Counted from the first letter of the stretch, positions 24,182 to 37,639 are shown. The stretch is 64,000 nucleotides of DNA from Melastoma dodecandrum (GCA_029817715.1 JARUPY010000473.1:6324001-6388000); one strand, 5' to 3'. The notes: a model not told the origin generated them from the sequence alone. Translations and numbers: made by a program.

Positions 24182-26142
24182 ATGGGAAGCGCCGGGCTCA
24201 GCCTTTCCCATGTTTTTAAGACTTTCGCGGTCCTCTTGTGTTCCGCTCTGATAGTAACACCGAGGCCGGTCACTGCGCAGAAGCTTCACACGCGCTCCCG
24301 ATGGATCGTGGATGAAGGCGGGAAGCGGGTGAAGCTCGCTTGCATCAATTGGCTCTCGAATCTCCAGCCTATCCTCGCCGAGGGACTTCATAGGCAACCC
24401 GTTGACGCCTTATCCGCCCGCATCAAGTCTATGGGATTTAACTGTGCGAGGTTTACATGGCCGTTGTACTTAGCCACTAATGAGACCCTCTCTGCACGCA
24501 CAGTCAGACAAACCTTCCAGGAACTCGGTTTACAGGATGCAATTGCTGGGATCGAGTTCAATAACCCTTCCATTGTTGACCTTCCCACCATCGAAGCCTT
24601 TAAGGTGAGGGCGAACCGAACATGGACGTCTTCTTGAATGCTTGCATGATAGATTAACCAGGGCTTCTAATTTTTTCTTATATATATTTATTTTGTTCTT
24701 TTCCTAAATCGCTGAACCAAGGCGGTCTTGACGAGCCTCCGGAACAGCAACGTGATGGTTATCCTTGACAACCACATAAGCACCCCAGGTATGTGCTGTA
24801 TTTACGATGACGGCAACTCTTTCTTTGGCGACCAGTATCTCGATCCGGTCCTCTGGATGGAAGGCCTCCGTTTCATGGCCACTCTCGCCAATGAATTCGA
24901 TAATGTGGTGGGCATGAGCTTGAGGAATGAGCTTCGAGGCCCCCGACAAAATGTGGATCTTTGGTACAAGTACGTGGATGACAGCCAAAAATCTATTTGA
25001 TCTCGTATTCGTGGGATATTATTGTTGTGGAGTAATCCGATGCTTTTTTTGTGACAGGTACATGCAGCAGGGAGCAGAGACGGTGCACGCCGCGAATCCA
25101 AATGTCCTGGTGATCATGTCAGGCTTGGATTACGACACAAACCTGTCCTTTCTCCAAAACCGACAGGTGAACGTTACGTTCACGGAGAAGCTCGTGTTCG
25201 AGCTGCACTGGTATGCGGTCTCGAGCTCAAATTCGCTGAGCGAGTGGGTAAACGGGAACTTGAACGAAGTGTGTGCCCGGGTATCGAGTAAGGTGGAGCA
25301 AACGTCAATATTCCTTCGAAGTCAAGGATTCCCTCTCTTCCTAAGTGAGTTCGGGGTTGATCAAACGGGAACGGATGAGAATGATGCAAGGTTTCTCAAT
25401 TGTTTACTGCGTACAGCAGCCATGCTTGACCTAGACTTTGCATTGTGGGGCCTTCACGGAAGCTACTACCTCAGAGATGGCATTGTCGATAGCGAAGAGT
25501 CCTACGGGGTTTTGAATCATAACTGGACCGGGGTCAGGAATTCCACGTTCCTGCAAAGGATATCTGCAATTCAGCCTCCCTTCAGAGGTTAGTGATCTGC
25601 ATTTCTCGCACAGGAATGGATGCGGACCGAATACGAATTTGATTCCGTCAATCGAGCGTTTGCTCTTCTCACGGACAATCGACACAAATTGTTTCATAAT
25701 AATAGGGCCGGGACTGAAGGAGACGGGTCAGCATAACATCATATTCCATCCGCTGACGGGAATGTGCGTAATAAGGGAATCGCCAACTGCACCTCTCAAG
25801 TTGGGCTCGTGCAACCAATCTGTTAACTGGATCTACACTCCGGGGAAGAACTTAATGCTCAAGAACAAGAAGATGACTCGACGTTATCTCCAGACAGGTG
25901 GACCAGGGAAGGCGGTAACAATCGGACGGAACCTAACGACGTGGGAGAGGATATCGGCCAGCAGGATGCACTTGGCTACGAACGTAGGAGGAAACCGTGC
26001 ATGTTTGGATGTCGAGGGGCAACAGGAGTTGGTGGCGAGAGACTGTAAGTGCTTGGGTGGGGATGCATCATGTGATCCGTCGAGCCAGTGGTTCATCCTG
26101 CTGAGCAGCACGAGGCTGTGGCGAAACCTCCGATCCAACTAA
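24182..26142 (+). CDS. Secreted GH5 glycosyl hydrolase, copy 4 (4 exons)
   Basis: Exons 24182-24604, 24722-24969, 25058-25587 and 25706-26142; intact 545 residues with catalytic Glu211 and Glu321. Copy-specific residues are Gly5 in the signal peptide (shared with copy 6), Phe126, Asn338, Ser369, Asn454 and Ser522. Intron 2 carries a longer T-run before GTGACAG, shared only with copy 5, and intron 3 has the extra T of copies 3 and 5. Confidence 0.9.
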
Positions 26143-28811
26143 AGACGGTGGATTTGTATACCTCCTGTGTTTAAAACTTTGAAATAAATCATAATATTAA
26201 TATTTCGAATACTCGTTGGGAATCTAAATGACGTCCGAGTATTTCTTTTATATTGAATATTAGCCTTTGCTCCATATGGAATATTGTAGATCACGGAATA
26301 AGCTAAGATAAAAGACCATTAAGCAATTAGCTAAAGTGGACGTAGGTATCCGTCTCATATGACTAACGGATACGTGCGCGAGCTGCCGTTGGATGAGATC
26401 ACCTATTTTACGATGGCTCAAGGATCTTATATCATTTTTTAGTTTCTTTTGATTTGGACAATTCGATATTTTCTTGATTTGTGAAAGGTTATTTTAGGCA
26501 TTTTATTAGATAGCATGTTAGGGAAGCCTAGAGTATAAATACATTATGTCTTTTGGTGTTTTGCTGGTTTGGAAGATCGGGGTTTGCATGAATGATGGCA
26601 GAAAGTGATGGGAGACTGAAATCAAGCACGACCTTCGAATTCGAAGATTGGAGGACATTCCATTATTTCTTTTTCTCTTCATCATCAATGTCGTCGTCTA
26701 TGGCTTCTATGTTGACTTTGGTTCTTGATTTTCTCATCATTAACTAATCCATTTTTCTTCGAGAACGACGAAATCGCGTGTTTCTTTGTACTTCATGGGT
26801 TTCTTAGTGAATGCAAATCAAATTTTCATAATTGTTTATCCAATTATGTTCCTATTCCGTTTTAATTGACGGGCCACGATTACAATTGAGTTGATAATGT
26901 AGGGAGAATCTGGTCCGATGTCTACATTTATATCTCAAATTTGAATACCAAAGTAGTCTACGTGTTGACGGACTAGAACAATCGTGTGAGAGATATGGAT
27001 ATAACAAAACACTAAAGTTAATAAATTAGAATTGAATCCAAACGAGTCACCTCTAGTATCTTGCCTAAAATCAGAGTGGGGAATTCGAAACATGGTGACA
27101 CGTCTTCGTCTGTTTTAAATAAATATTAAAGGAAATTAAACTAATTGATTGGTGACAAGGTGATTCGATAGCAATAAAACGGAAGAAATTGGATTCATAT
27201 GAAGCAAAGGGACGTTGAATGTTCTAAACAATATTTGTAATTGGTAGTTTACTCAATATTTTTTGTTATTGTATGACTGAGCACTTTCCATATCCTTGCC
27301 TGACCTTGAATGATTAGATAGAACAATGTTAGAAGAATTGTGTTCTCTGTGATAACAATGTCGCTTTTCGTTGATATATTTTTGCTTATGTCAAAATAAA
27401 ATTTATTTTCATTGTGTTGACGACCTAATCAATAGTGATACCTAATTTCGTTTCACTTTCCGATGATCATTTCACTCCTCATTATTATCTGTTTACTCTC
27501 CGTGTAGCGAGGAAGGGAGGTTTTAGTGGGAGTGACGACGTTGGCAAATGAGCGGTGGTGATGACACGAGGCTATGACATCTCTCGAGCAGAAGAGGGAG
27601 AAGAAAATGAAGTAACGGGGAGAGAGACACGAATGCATTGTGTATATAATATTTTATTTCATTACACATTTTTTAGAAGAACTAAACAAAGAATAATTAA
27701 TGAATGCCTACTTAAATAAAATGAGAACTCAACTAATTTAATGCACTTAATTATACATAGTGTAATTATTGCGTGGACGAATTTCATTAATTTTTGTATT
27801 ATTGGATGTATTTTTGTGGTTTTAGTGCTAAAATTTGGAACTGGTTCTCGTAAATTTATTTCCATAAGGCTACCTTTAAGAACTTCACTAGGTACACTCC
27901 TTCCTTTGGTTCTATCATAACCTTAAATGAGTTGTTTTAAAATTCTTAAAACCAAACTCGTCTGAAAAGGCTGGATGGTTAATTATATTTTAAAAATAAA
28001 TTGGAAATAATTATTCAAATTATTTCGATAGTTAATTTTACTTTGTCGAGTAATTTTTCATTTCCTACATTCGAGTCGTCCAACTTGGATGCGGATGAAT
28101 AACCGTGATTTTAGTTTAGAAACACTTTCTACCTACAAAATATAGGGAACCAAATTGAGGAACCTCAAGGAATCTTTGTTGTGTTTGGTTTAAGGGAAAT
28201 TGATTTTCTAAAAAATGAAAAACTTAAAATACTTTAATCTTTTTTATGTTGGTGTGTCGTTTAGATTGGGATTTTATAAGGGAAAAGAATAAACGTAAAA
28301 AATGGATAAATAAAGATAGCTGAAAAGAACTTAAAAGTGATATTATTTTAGTTTTTTTTAGTAATGACTATTTTATTTAGTCTTCCATTTCACGAATGTT
28401 TTCTTAAATAAGATAAAATGAGTTGATTAATTAAAAATCACTAATCCGACGTGACATTCAACAAAAACGGACGTAACTAGTTTTTCCGCGATATTGTCTT
28501 TACAAACGAGGAACTCTCCCATTACCTTGGCCCATATTTAGTTGCAAATTATTTATATATAAAAAAAATCGAGAATAGACCATTAACAGAAAGAAAGGAA
28601 GAGGAAGACATGCTTGACGGTAAAAATCGAGATAATTATTGACTGGTATTTGCTTTAATTTCCATCCATTCATCCCCTTAATTAACCGCTTTTAGAGTTA
28701 ACTAGTTAACTATGAGATCCCTTTGGAATACGCTATAAAATAAGGGCACGGGCATGCAGAGATATCACGAAGAAAAAGGAAACAAAACTGTGTGTAGGGG
28801 CAATAGCAGAC
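26143..28811. other. Array spacer 4
   Basis: Full-length spacer. It has private changes at about 27639-27725 (GTGTATATAA, TTTTTTAGAAG, AACAAAG, AATGAGAAC) and shares the extra base near 28472 with spacer 3. No gene seen. Confidence 0.85.
28697..28742 (+). promoter_or_regulatory. Promoter of GH5 copy 5
   Basis: Palindrome and TATA box CTATAAAATA at 28733-28742, as in copy 1. Confidence 0.7.
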
Positions 28812-30772
28812 ATGGGAAGCGCCAGGCTCAGCCTTTCCCATGTTTTTAAGACTTTCGCGGTCCTCTTGTGTTCCGCTCTGATAGTAACACCGAGGCCGGT
28901 CACTGCGCAGAAGCTTCACACGCGCTCCCGATGGATCGTGGATGAAGGCGGGAAGCGGGTGAAGCTCGCTTGCATCAATTGGCTCTCGAATCTCCAGCCT
29001 ATCCTCGCCGAGGGACTTCATAGGCAACCCGTTGACGCCTTATCCGCCCGCATCAAGTCTATGGGATTTAACTGTGCGAGGTTTACATGGCCGTTGTACT
29101 TAGCCACTAATGAGACCCTCTCTGCACGCACAGTCAGACAAACCTTCCAGGAACTCGGTTTACAGGATGCAATTGCTGGGATCGAGTCCAATAACCCTTC
29201 CATTGTTGACCTTCCCACCATCGAAGCCTTTAAGGTGAGGGCGAACCGAACATGGACGTCTTCTTGAATGCTTGCATGATAGATTAACCAGGGCTTCTAA
29301 TTTTTTCTTATATATGTTTATTTTGTTCTTTTCCTAAACAGCTGAACCAAGGCGGTCTTGACGAGCCTCCGGAACAGCAACGTGATGGTTATCCTTGACA
29401 ACCACATAAGCACCCCAGGTATGTGCTGTATTTACGATGACGGCAACTCTTTCTTTGGCGACCAGTATCTCGATCCGGTCCTCTGGATGGAAGGCCTCCG
29501 TTTCATGGCCACTCTCGCCAATGAATTCGATAATGTGGTGGGCATGAGCTTGAGGAATGAGCTTCGAGGCCCCCGACAAAATGTGGATCTTTGGTACAAG
29601 TACGTGGATGACAGCCAAAAATCTATTTGATCTCGTATTCGTGGGATATTATTGTTGTGGAGTAATCCGATGCTTTTTTTGTGACAGGTACATGCAGCAG
29701 GGAGCAGAGACGGTGCACGCCGCGAATCCAAATGTCCTGGTGATCATGTCAGGCTTGGATTACGACACAAACCTGTCCTTTCTCCAAAACCGACAGGTGA
29801 ACGTTACGTTCACGGAGAAGCTCGTGTTCGAGCTGCACTGGTATGCGGTCTCGAGCTCAAATTCGCTGAGCGAGTGGGTAAACGGGAACTTGAACGAAGT
29901 GTGTGCCCGGGTATCGAGTAAGGTGGAGCAAACGTCAATATTCCTTCGAAGTCAAGGATTCCCTCTCTTCCTAAGTGAGTTCGGGGTTGATCAAACGGGA
30001 ACGGATGAGAATGATGCAAGGTTTCTCAATTGTTTACTGCGTACAGCAGCCATGCTTGACCTAGACTTTGCATTGTGGGGCCTTCACGGAAGCTACTACC
30101 TCAGAGATGGCATTGTCGATAGCGAAGAGTCCTACGGGGTTTTGAATCATAACTGGACCGGGGTCAGGAATTCCACGTTCCTGCAAAGGATATCTGCAAT
30201 TCAGCCTCCCTTCAGAGGTTAGTGATCTGCATTTCTCGCACAGGAATGGATGCGGACCGAATACGAATTTGATTCCGTCAATCGAGCGTTTGCTCTTCTC
30301 ACGGACAATCGACACAAATTGTTTCATAATAATAGGGCCGGGACTGAAGGAGACGGGTCAGCATAACATCATATTCCATCCGCTGACGGGAATGTGCGTA
30401 ATAAGGGAATCGCCAACTGCACCTCTCAAGTTGGGCTCGTGCAACCAATCTGTTAACTGGATCTACACTCCGGGGAAGAACTTAATGCTCAAGAAGAAGA
30501 AGATGACTCGACGTTATCTCCAGACAGGTGGACCAGGGAAGGCGGTAACAATCGGACGGAACCTAACGACGTGGGAGAGGATATCGGCCAGCAGGATGCA
30601 CTTGGCTACGAACGTAGGAGGAAACCGTGCATGTTTGGATGTCGAGGGGCAACAGGAGTTGGTGGCGAGAGACTGTAAGTGCTTGGGTGGGGATGCATCA
30701 TGTGATCCGTCGAGCCAGTGGTTCATCCTGCTGAGCAGCACGAGGCTGTGGCGAAACCTCCGATCCAACTAA
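28812..30772 (+). CDS. Secreted GH5 glycosyl hydrolase, copy 5 (4 exons)
   Basis: Exons 28812-29234, 29352-29599, 29688-30217 and 30336-30772; intact 545 residues. Exon 3 and intron 2 match copy 4, but residue 5 is Arg and residue 126 Ser as in copy 3, and residue 454 is Lys as in copy 2. Intron 1 ends CTAAACAGCTGAACCAAG, which contains a second possible AG acceptor upstream of the one used in the other copies. Confidence 0.9.
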
Positions 30773-33440
30773 AGACGGTGGATTTGTATACCTCCTGTGT
30801 TTAAAACTTTGAAATAAATCATAATATTAATATTTCGAATACTCGTTGGGAATCTAAATGACGTCCGAGTATTTCTTTTATATTGAATATTAGCCTTTGC
30901 TCCATATGGAATATTGTAGATCACGGAATAAGCTAAGATAAAAGACCATTAAGCAATTAGCTAAAGTGGACGTAGGTATCCGTCTCATATGACTAACGGA
31001 TACGTGCGCGAGCTGCCGTTGGATGAGATCACCTATTTTACGATGGCTCAAGGATCTTATATCATTTTTTAGTTTCTTTTGATTTGGACAATTCGATATT
31101 TTCTTGATTTGTGAAAGGTTATTTTAGGCATTTTATTAGATAGCATGTTAGGGAAGCCTAGAGTATAAATACATTATGTCTTTTGGTGTTTTGCTGGTTT
31201 GGAAGATCGGGGTTTGCATGAATGATGGCAGAAAGTGATGGGAGACTGAAATCAAGCACGACCTTCGAATTCGAAGATTGGAGGACATTCCATTATTTCT
31301 TTTTCTCTTCATCATCAATGTCGTCGTCTATGGCTTCTATGTTGACTTTGGTTCTTGATTTTCTCATCATTAACTAATCCATTTTTCTTCGAGAACGACG
31401 AAATCGCGTGTTTCTTTGTACTTCATGGGTTTCTTAGTGAATGCAAATCAAATTTTCATAATTGTTTATCCAATTATGTTCCTATTCCGTTTTAATTGAC
31501 GGGCCACGATTACAATTGAGTTGATAATGTAGGGAGAATCTGGTCCGATGTCTACATTTAGATCTCAAATTTGAATACCAAAGTAGTCTACGTGTTGACG
31601 GACTAGAACAATCGTGTGAGAGATATGGATATAACAAAACACTAAAGTTAATAAATTAGAATTGAATCCAAACGAGTCACCTCTAGTTTCTTGCCTAAAA
31701 TCAGAGTGGGGAATTCGAAACATGGTGACACGTCTTCGTCTGTTTTAAATAAATATTAAAAGAAATTAAACTAATTGATTGGTGACAAGGTGATTCGATA
31801 GCAATAAAACGGAAGAAATTGGATTCATATGAAGCAAAGGGACGTTGAATGTTCTAAACAATATTTGTAATTGGTAGTTTACTCAATATTTTTTGTTATT
31901 GTATGACTGAGCACTTTCCATATCCTTGCCTGACCTTGAATGATTAGATAGAACAATGTTAGAAGAATTGTGTTCTCTGTGATAACAATGTCGCTTTTCG
32001 TTGATATATTTTTGCTTATGTCAAAATAAAATTTATTTTCATTGTGTTGACGACGTTATCAATAGTGATACCTAATTTCGTTTCACTTTTCGATGATCAT
32101 TTCACTCCTCATTATTATCTGTTTACTCTCCGTGTAGCGAGGAAGGGAGGTTTTAGTGGGAGTGACGACGTTGGCAAATGTGCGGTGGTGATGACACGAG
32201 GCTATGACATCTCTCGAGCACAAGAGGGAGAAGAAAATGAAGTAACGGGGAGAGAGACACGAATGCATTGTATATATAATATTTTATTTCATTACACATT
32301 TTTGAGAAGAACTAACCAAAGAATAATTAATGAATGCCTACTTAAATAAAATTAGAACTCAACTAATTTAATGCACTTAATTATACATAGTGTAATTATT
32401 GCGTGGACGAATTTCATTAATTTTTGTATTATTGGATGTATTTTTGTGGTTTTAGTGCTAAAATTTGGAACTGGTTCTCGTAAATTTATTTCCATAAGGC
32501 TACCTTTAAGAACTTCACTAGGTACACTCCTTCCTTTGGTTCTATCATAACCTTAAATGAGTTGTTTTAAAATTCTTAAAACCAAACTCGTCTGAAAAGG
32601 CTTGATGGTTAATTATATTTTAAAAATAAATTGGAAATAATTATTCAAATTATTTCGATAGTTAATTTTACTTTGTCGAGTAATTTTTCATTTCCTACAT
32701 TCGAGTCGTCCAACTTGGATGCGGATGAATAACCGTGATTTTAGTTTAGAAACACTTTCTACCTACAAAATATAGGGAACCAAATTGAGGAACCTCAAGG
32801 AATCTTTGTTGTGTTTGGTTTAAGGGAAATTGATTTTCTAAAAAATGAAAAACTTAAAATACTTTAATCTTTTTTATGTTGGTGTGTCGTTTAGATTGGG
32901 ATTTTATAAGGGAAAAGAATAAACGTAAAAAATGGATAAATAAAGATAGCTGAAAAGAACTTAAAAGTGATATTATTTTAGTTTTTTTTAGTAATGACTA
33001 TTTTATTTAGTCTTCCATTTCACGAATGTTTTCTTAAATAAGATAAAATGAGTTGATTAATTAAAAATCACTAATCCGACGTGACATTCAACAAAAACAG
33101 ACTAACTAGTTTTTCCGCGATATTGTCTTTACAAACGAGGAACTCTCCCATTACCTTGGCCCATATTTAGTTGCAAATTATTTATATATAAAAAAAATCG
33201 AGAATAGACCATTAACAGAAAGAAAGGAAGAGGAAGACATGCTTGACGGTAAAAATCGAGATAATTATTGACTGGTATTTGCTTTAATTTCCATCCATTC
33301 ATCCCCTTAATTAACCGCTTTTAGAGTTAACTAGTTAACTATGAGATCCCTTTGGAATACGCTATAAAATAAGGGCACGGGCATGCAGAGATATCACGAA
33401 AAAAAAGGAAACAAAACTGTGTGTAGGGGCAATAGCAGAC
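30773..33440. other. Array spacer 5
   Basis: Full-length spacer. Around 32054-32100 it matches the GTTATCAATAG / TTTTCGATG variant of spacer 2 rather than its immediate neighbours. No gene seen. Confidence 0.85.
33326..33371 (+). promoter_or_regulatory. Promoter of GH5 copy 6
   Basis: Palindrome and TATA box CTATAAAATA at 33362-33371, as in copy 1. Confidence 0.7.
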
Positions 33441-35298
33441 ATGGGAAGCGCCGGGCTCAGCCTTTCCCATGTTTTTAAGACTTTCGCGGTCCTCTTGTGT
33501 TCCGCTCTGATAGTAACACCGAGGCCGGTCACTGCGCAGAAGCTTCACACGCGCTCCCGATGGATCGTGGATGAAGGCGGGAAGCGGGTGAAGCTCGCTT
33601 GCATCAATTGGCTCTCGAATCTCCAGCCTATCCTCGCCGAGGGACTTCATAGGCAACCCGTTGACGCCTTATCCGCCCGCATCAAGTCTATGGGATTTAA
33701 CTGTGCGAGGTTTACATGGCCGTTGTACTTAGCCACTAATGAGACCCTCTCTGCACGCACAGTCAGACAAACCTTCCAGGAACTCGGTTTACAGGATGCA
33801 ATTGCTGGGATCGAGTCCAATAACCCTTCCATTGTTGACCTTCCCACCATCGAAGCCTTTAAGGTGAGGGCGAACCGAACATGGACGTCTTCTTGAATGC
33901 TTGCATGATAGATTAACCAGGGCTTCTAATTTTTTCTTATATATATTTATTTTGTTCTTTTCCTAAATCGCTGAACCAAGGCGGTCTTGACGAGCCTCCG
34001 GAACAGCAACGTGATGGTTATCCTTGACAACCACATAAGCACCCCAGGTATGTGCTGTATTTACGATGACGGCAACTCTTTCTTTGGCGACCAGTATCTC
34101 GATCCGGTCCTCTGGATGGAAGGCCTCCGTTTCATGGCCACTCTCGCCAATGAATTCGATAATGTGGTGGGCATGAGCTTGAGGAATGAGCTTCGAGGCC
34201 CCCGACAAAATGTGGATCTTTGGTACAAGTACGTGGATGACAGCCAAAAATCTATTTGATCTCGTGTTCGTGGGATATTATTGTTGTGGAGTAATCCGAT
34301 GCTTTTTCTATGACAGGTACATGCAGCAGGGAGCAGAGACGGTGCACGCCGCGAATCCAAATGTCCTGGTGATCATGTCAGGCTTGGATTACGACACAAA
34401 CCTGTCCTTTCTCCAAAACCGACAGGTGAACGTTACGTTCACGGAGAAGCTCGTGTTCGAGCTGCACTGGTATGCGGTCTCGAGCTCAAATTCGCTGAGC
34501 GAGTGGGTAAACGGGAACTTGAACGAAGTGTGTGCCCGAGTATCGAGTAAGGTGGAGCAAACGTCAATATTCCTTCGAAGTCAAGGATTCCCTCTCTTCC
34601 TAAGTGAGTTCGGGGTTGATCAAACGGGAACGGATGAGAATGATGCAAGGTTTCTCAGTTGTTTACTGCGTACAGCAGCCATGCTTGACCTAGACTTTGC
34701 ATTGTGGGGCCTTCACGGAAGCTACTACCTCAGAGATGGCATTGTCGATAGGGAAGAGTCTTACGGGGTTTTGAATCATAACTGGACCGGGGTCAGGAAT
34801 TCCACGTTCCTGCAAAGGATATCTGCTATTCAGCCTCCCTTTAGAGGTTAGTGATCTGCATTTCTCGCACAGGAATGGATGCGGACCGAATACGAATTTG
34901 ATTCCGTCAATCGACCGTTGCTCTTCGCACGGACAATCGACACAAATTGTTTCATAATAATAGGGCCGGGACTGAAGGAGACGGGTCAGCATAACATCAT
35001 ATTCCATCCGCTGACGGGAATGTGCGTAATAAGGGAATCGCCAACTGCACCTCTCAAGTTGGGCTCGTGCAACCAATCTGTTAACTGGATCTACACTCCG
35101 GGGAAGAACTTAATGCTCAAGAAGAAGAAGATGACTCGACGTTATCTCCAGACAGGTGGACCAGGGAAGGCGGTAACAATCGGACGGAACCTAACGACGT
35201 GGGAGAGGATATCGGCCAGCAGGATGCACTTGGCTACGTTCGTAGGAGGAAACCGTGCATGTTTGGATGTCGAGGGGCAGCAGGAGTTGGTGGCATGA
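33441..35298 (+). CDS. GH5 glycosyl hydrolase, copy 6, truncated by stop codon
   Basis: Exons 33441-33863, 33981-34228, 34317-34846 and 34964 onward. Two adjacent substitutions (GCGAGAGAC to GCATGAGAC) turn codon 512 into TGA at 35296-35298, so the product is 511 aa and lacks the last 34 residues, including the Cys pair of the CKCLGG segment. Homologous exon sequence continues to the usual stop at 35398-35400. Asn493 is also changed to Phe. The catalytic domain is complete, so partial function is possible, but the ricin-B-like tail is probably misfolded. This is the array's right-hand edge copy. Confidence 0.85.
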
Positions 35299-35560
35299 GA
35301 CTGTAAGTGCTTGGGTGGGGATGCATCATGTGATCCGTCGAGCCAGTGGTTCATCCTGTTGAGCAGCACGAGGCTGTGGCGAAACCTCCGATCCAACTAA
35401 AGACGGTGGATTTGTATACCTCCTGTGTTTAAAACTTTGAAATAAATCATAATATTATTATTTCGAATACTCGTTGGGAATCTAAATGACGTCCGAGTAT
35501 TTCTTTTATATTAAATATTAGCCTTTGCTCCACGTGCCGTTGGATGAGATGCCACAATCA
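35299..35560 (+). pseudogene. Untranslated remainder of copy 6 and remnant of its spacer
   Basis: Exon 4 sequence continues to 35400, followed by about 130 bp of normal 3' flank to TTTGCTCCA at 35531. Then comes a displaced spacer piece, CGTGCCGTTGGATGAGAT, that normally lies about 120 bp further on. Array similarity ends at about 35560. Confidence 0.8.
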
Positions 35561-35789
35561 AATAAGCAGGCACATAAAGAAATAATTGATGGTTGTAGCT
35601 GTCTTGGAAAGGAACAAACTTTGCAACTGCTTCACTGTAGTCAACTTTGTTCTCTTCATGATCCTTCTTACTCTATTGGTTGAACGTTTCTCAAACCTGC
35701 CCCCTCAATAAACTAAAATCTTATTTTTTAGTTATCACCTCACTCGATTGTCTATCTTCCTACCTGATTTGTTGACTGTGAGTAGGGTG
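35561..35789. other. No gene seen
   Basis: Short unassigned stretch between the array and gypsy-derived sequence. Confidence 0.3.
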
Positions 35790-37440
35790 ACGACTCCTTG
35801 ACTGGAGTCATGTTGGGGTGCTTCAAAATGGATCTCTTTCGCATTGTCCTCTCCTTATTGAGAGAAGTTTGTCCTCAAATTTGGAGATCTTCTTCTTTCA
35901 AGAAAGGCATGAGGTCCTAATTGTTGAAGGTGGTAGAGACTCCATAGTCTGTTTGAAGATATAACACATAAGCATTGTTGTTGATGCGCTCGAGGATCTT
36001 AAAGGGACCTCCCCTCGAGGCATCGTCTTTCCCTTTCTTTTAGTTGGAAATCTTTCCCGTCGAAGGTGAATCCAATCGAACTCCCCCTACTGATGGAACT
36101 TCTTTCTTCGTCCTTCATTGGCCTTCTACTGAAAGCGTTGGTTCACCTTATCAATCCAAGCACGAATCCTCTCATAAAGTAGCCTCCTCTCCTTAACACG
36201 CTCTTCAACATCTCGACTTACCATTCTACGATTTGGTAGATGCAATAGCTCTATAGAAATTGAGGGATATAAGTCATAGACTACCTCAAAAGGCAAGGAC
36301 TTCGTTGTAGAACTTGGTGCTTAATTGTAGGCGAGCTCTACATGTGCAAGCTTAACATCCCAATCATTATGTTCTTCGAAACCAAGGTTTGAAGAATTAC
36401 AATCATGGTTCAATTGACAGCTTCAACTTGGCCATCGATCTGCTGCGATAAGTTATGGCTAAGACGAACTTTATTACAAACTTATGTCATAGGGTCTTCT
36501 AGAAATATCTGAGGAACTTCACGTCTCGATCTGACACGATCGATTTGGGCACTTCATACAACTTCAGTGCTTCACAAAAGTACAAATATGCTTTGTTGGT
36601 GACATTATCGATCTTCTAGAAGTGTTCGAAATGTGCCATCTTTAAGGATTGATCGACCTCCGCCATGATATAATCTTTCCACCTTTGTGTCCTGTGCAAA
36701 CCTAGCACGAAATCACCTACCTTGCTAGAGCATCAGCGACTATATTCTTCGCTCTAGGTTTGTGCTTGAGAGCGAAGGTGAAGTACTGTAGAAACTCAAC
36801 CCACTTGGCAAGTCGTCGTGTGGGTTTGTGTTGAAAATTGATATATTTGGGGGTTTCATGGTCATTGTGTAATATGAACTCTCGAGGTAGCTAATAATGG
36901 CTTCAAGTCTCGAGTACTCGAACGTTGCTGAGAAATTCCTTGTCGTATGTCGAGTAGTTGAGTCAGGCTCTACTGAGCATCTCGCTGAAGAACGATATCA
37001 GCCTATCTTCTTGTAATAAGACTCCTCCTATTCCAACTTTTGAGACGTTACATTCGACTTGAAAAATCTTCGAGAAATCTGGCAATACATGAACTAAGGC
37101 TTCACTCATCCTTGGCTTGAGCTGCTTGATATTGACTTATGCAGCTGGCATCCATTCAAATATGACTCCCCTCAAATGCTTAGTAAGTGGGGCTGCGACT
37201 GAGCTGAATCCACGAATGAACTTTCGGTATAACGAAGCTCGGCCATGAAAACTCTGAGGCACTGACGAATCCAAGAACGCCTCATTCTTGCTCTTGTCGA
37301 CATTAATTCCTCTAGCAAATACCACATAGCCAAAGTGAAGAGTTCATTAATTGGATGTGCATAGTCGAGCGCGTTTTCCACTATGAGGATGTACCCAAAG
37401 ACAGAATGGTTAAGCAAGTAGCATTGAGATTGAGAAAGTA
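35790..37440 (-). pseudogene. Ty3/gypsy pol remnant, antisense
   Basis: On the minus strand, fragments can be read of the reverse transcriptase-RNase H junction (FHGRASLYRKFIRGFSSVAA followed by PLTKHLRG, 37170-37270), RNase H, and further on integrase and its C-terminal region (INNNAY-like text near 35960-36010). Many stops and frameshifts interrupt it. It is the corpse of one gypsy element with pol running right to left; no LTRs were found. Confidence 0.6.
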
Positions 37441-37639
37441 TGCCTGAACCCTACAGGCGCGATTCTTATCTTAAAATGCAATCATCGCAACAAGCGTCGA
37501 TTGTGTTGGAGTATATTAGGGACTATTTCTCCAGCGCGACGTCTAAGAAGCACCTGAGCAGACCATAGCAAGATACTTGCTGGGATTAAGGATCCAAGTG
37601 TCTAAAGCAGTCGAGCTTCAATAATATTCAACCTATGAA

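Larger units (their letters stand above)
7050..35560 (+). repeat. Tandem array of a 4.63-kb glycosyl hydrolase unit
   Basis: The same gene plus spacer repeats head to tail. Start codons lie at 10532, 15158, 19552, 24182, 28812 and 33441, giving spacings of 4626, 4394, 4630, 4630 and 4629. The short period reflects a spacer deletion of about 235 bp near 17914. A 5'-truncated copy lies at the left. The last unit keeps only about 130 bp of spacer plus a short shuffled piece (CCGTTGGATGAGAT) before array sequence ends at about 35560. Interior copies differ from each other at only a handful of sites per kilobase, spacers included. This implies recent amplification or continuing homogenisation. Confidence 0.95.

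Noticed and set aside
7050..35560. Tandem array as a CRISPR or satellite-type repeat
   Set aside because: The unit is a 4.6-kb spliced gene with promoter and spacer in plant DNA.
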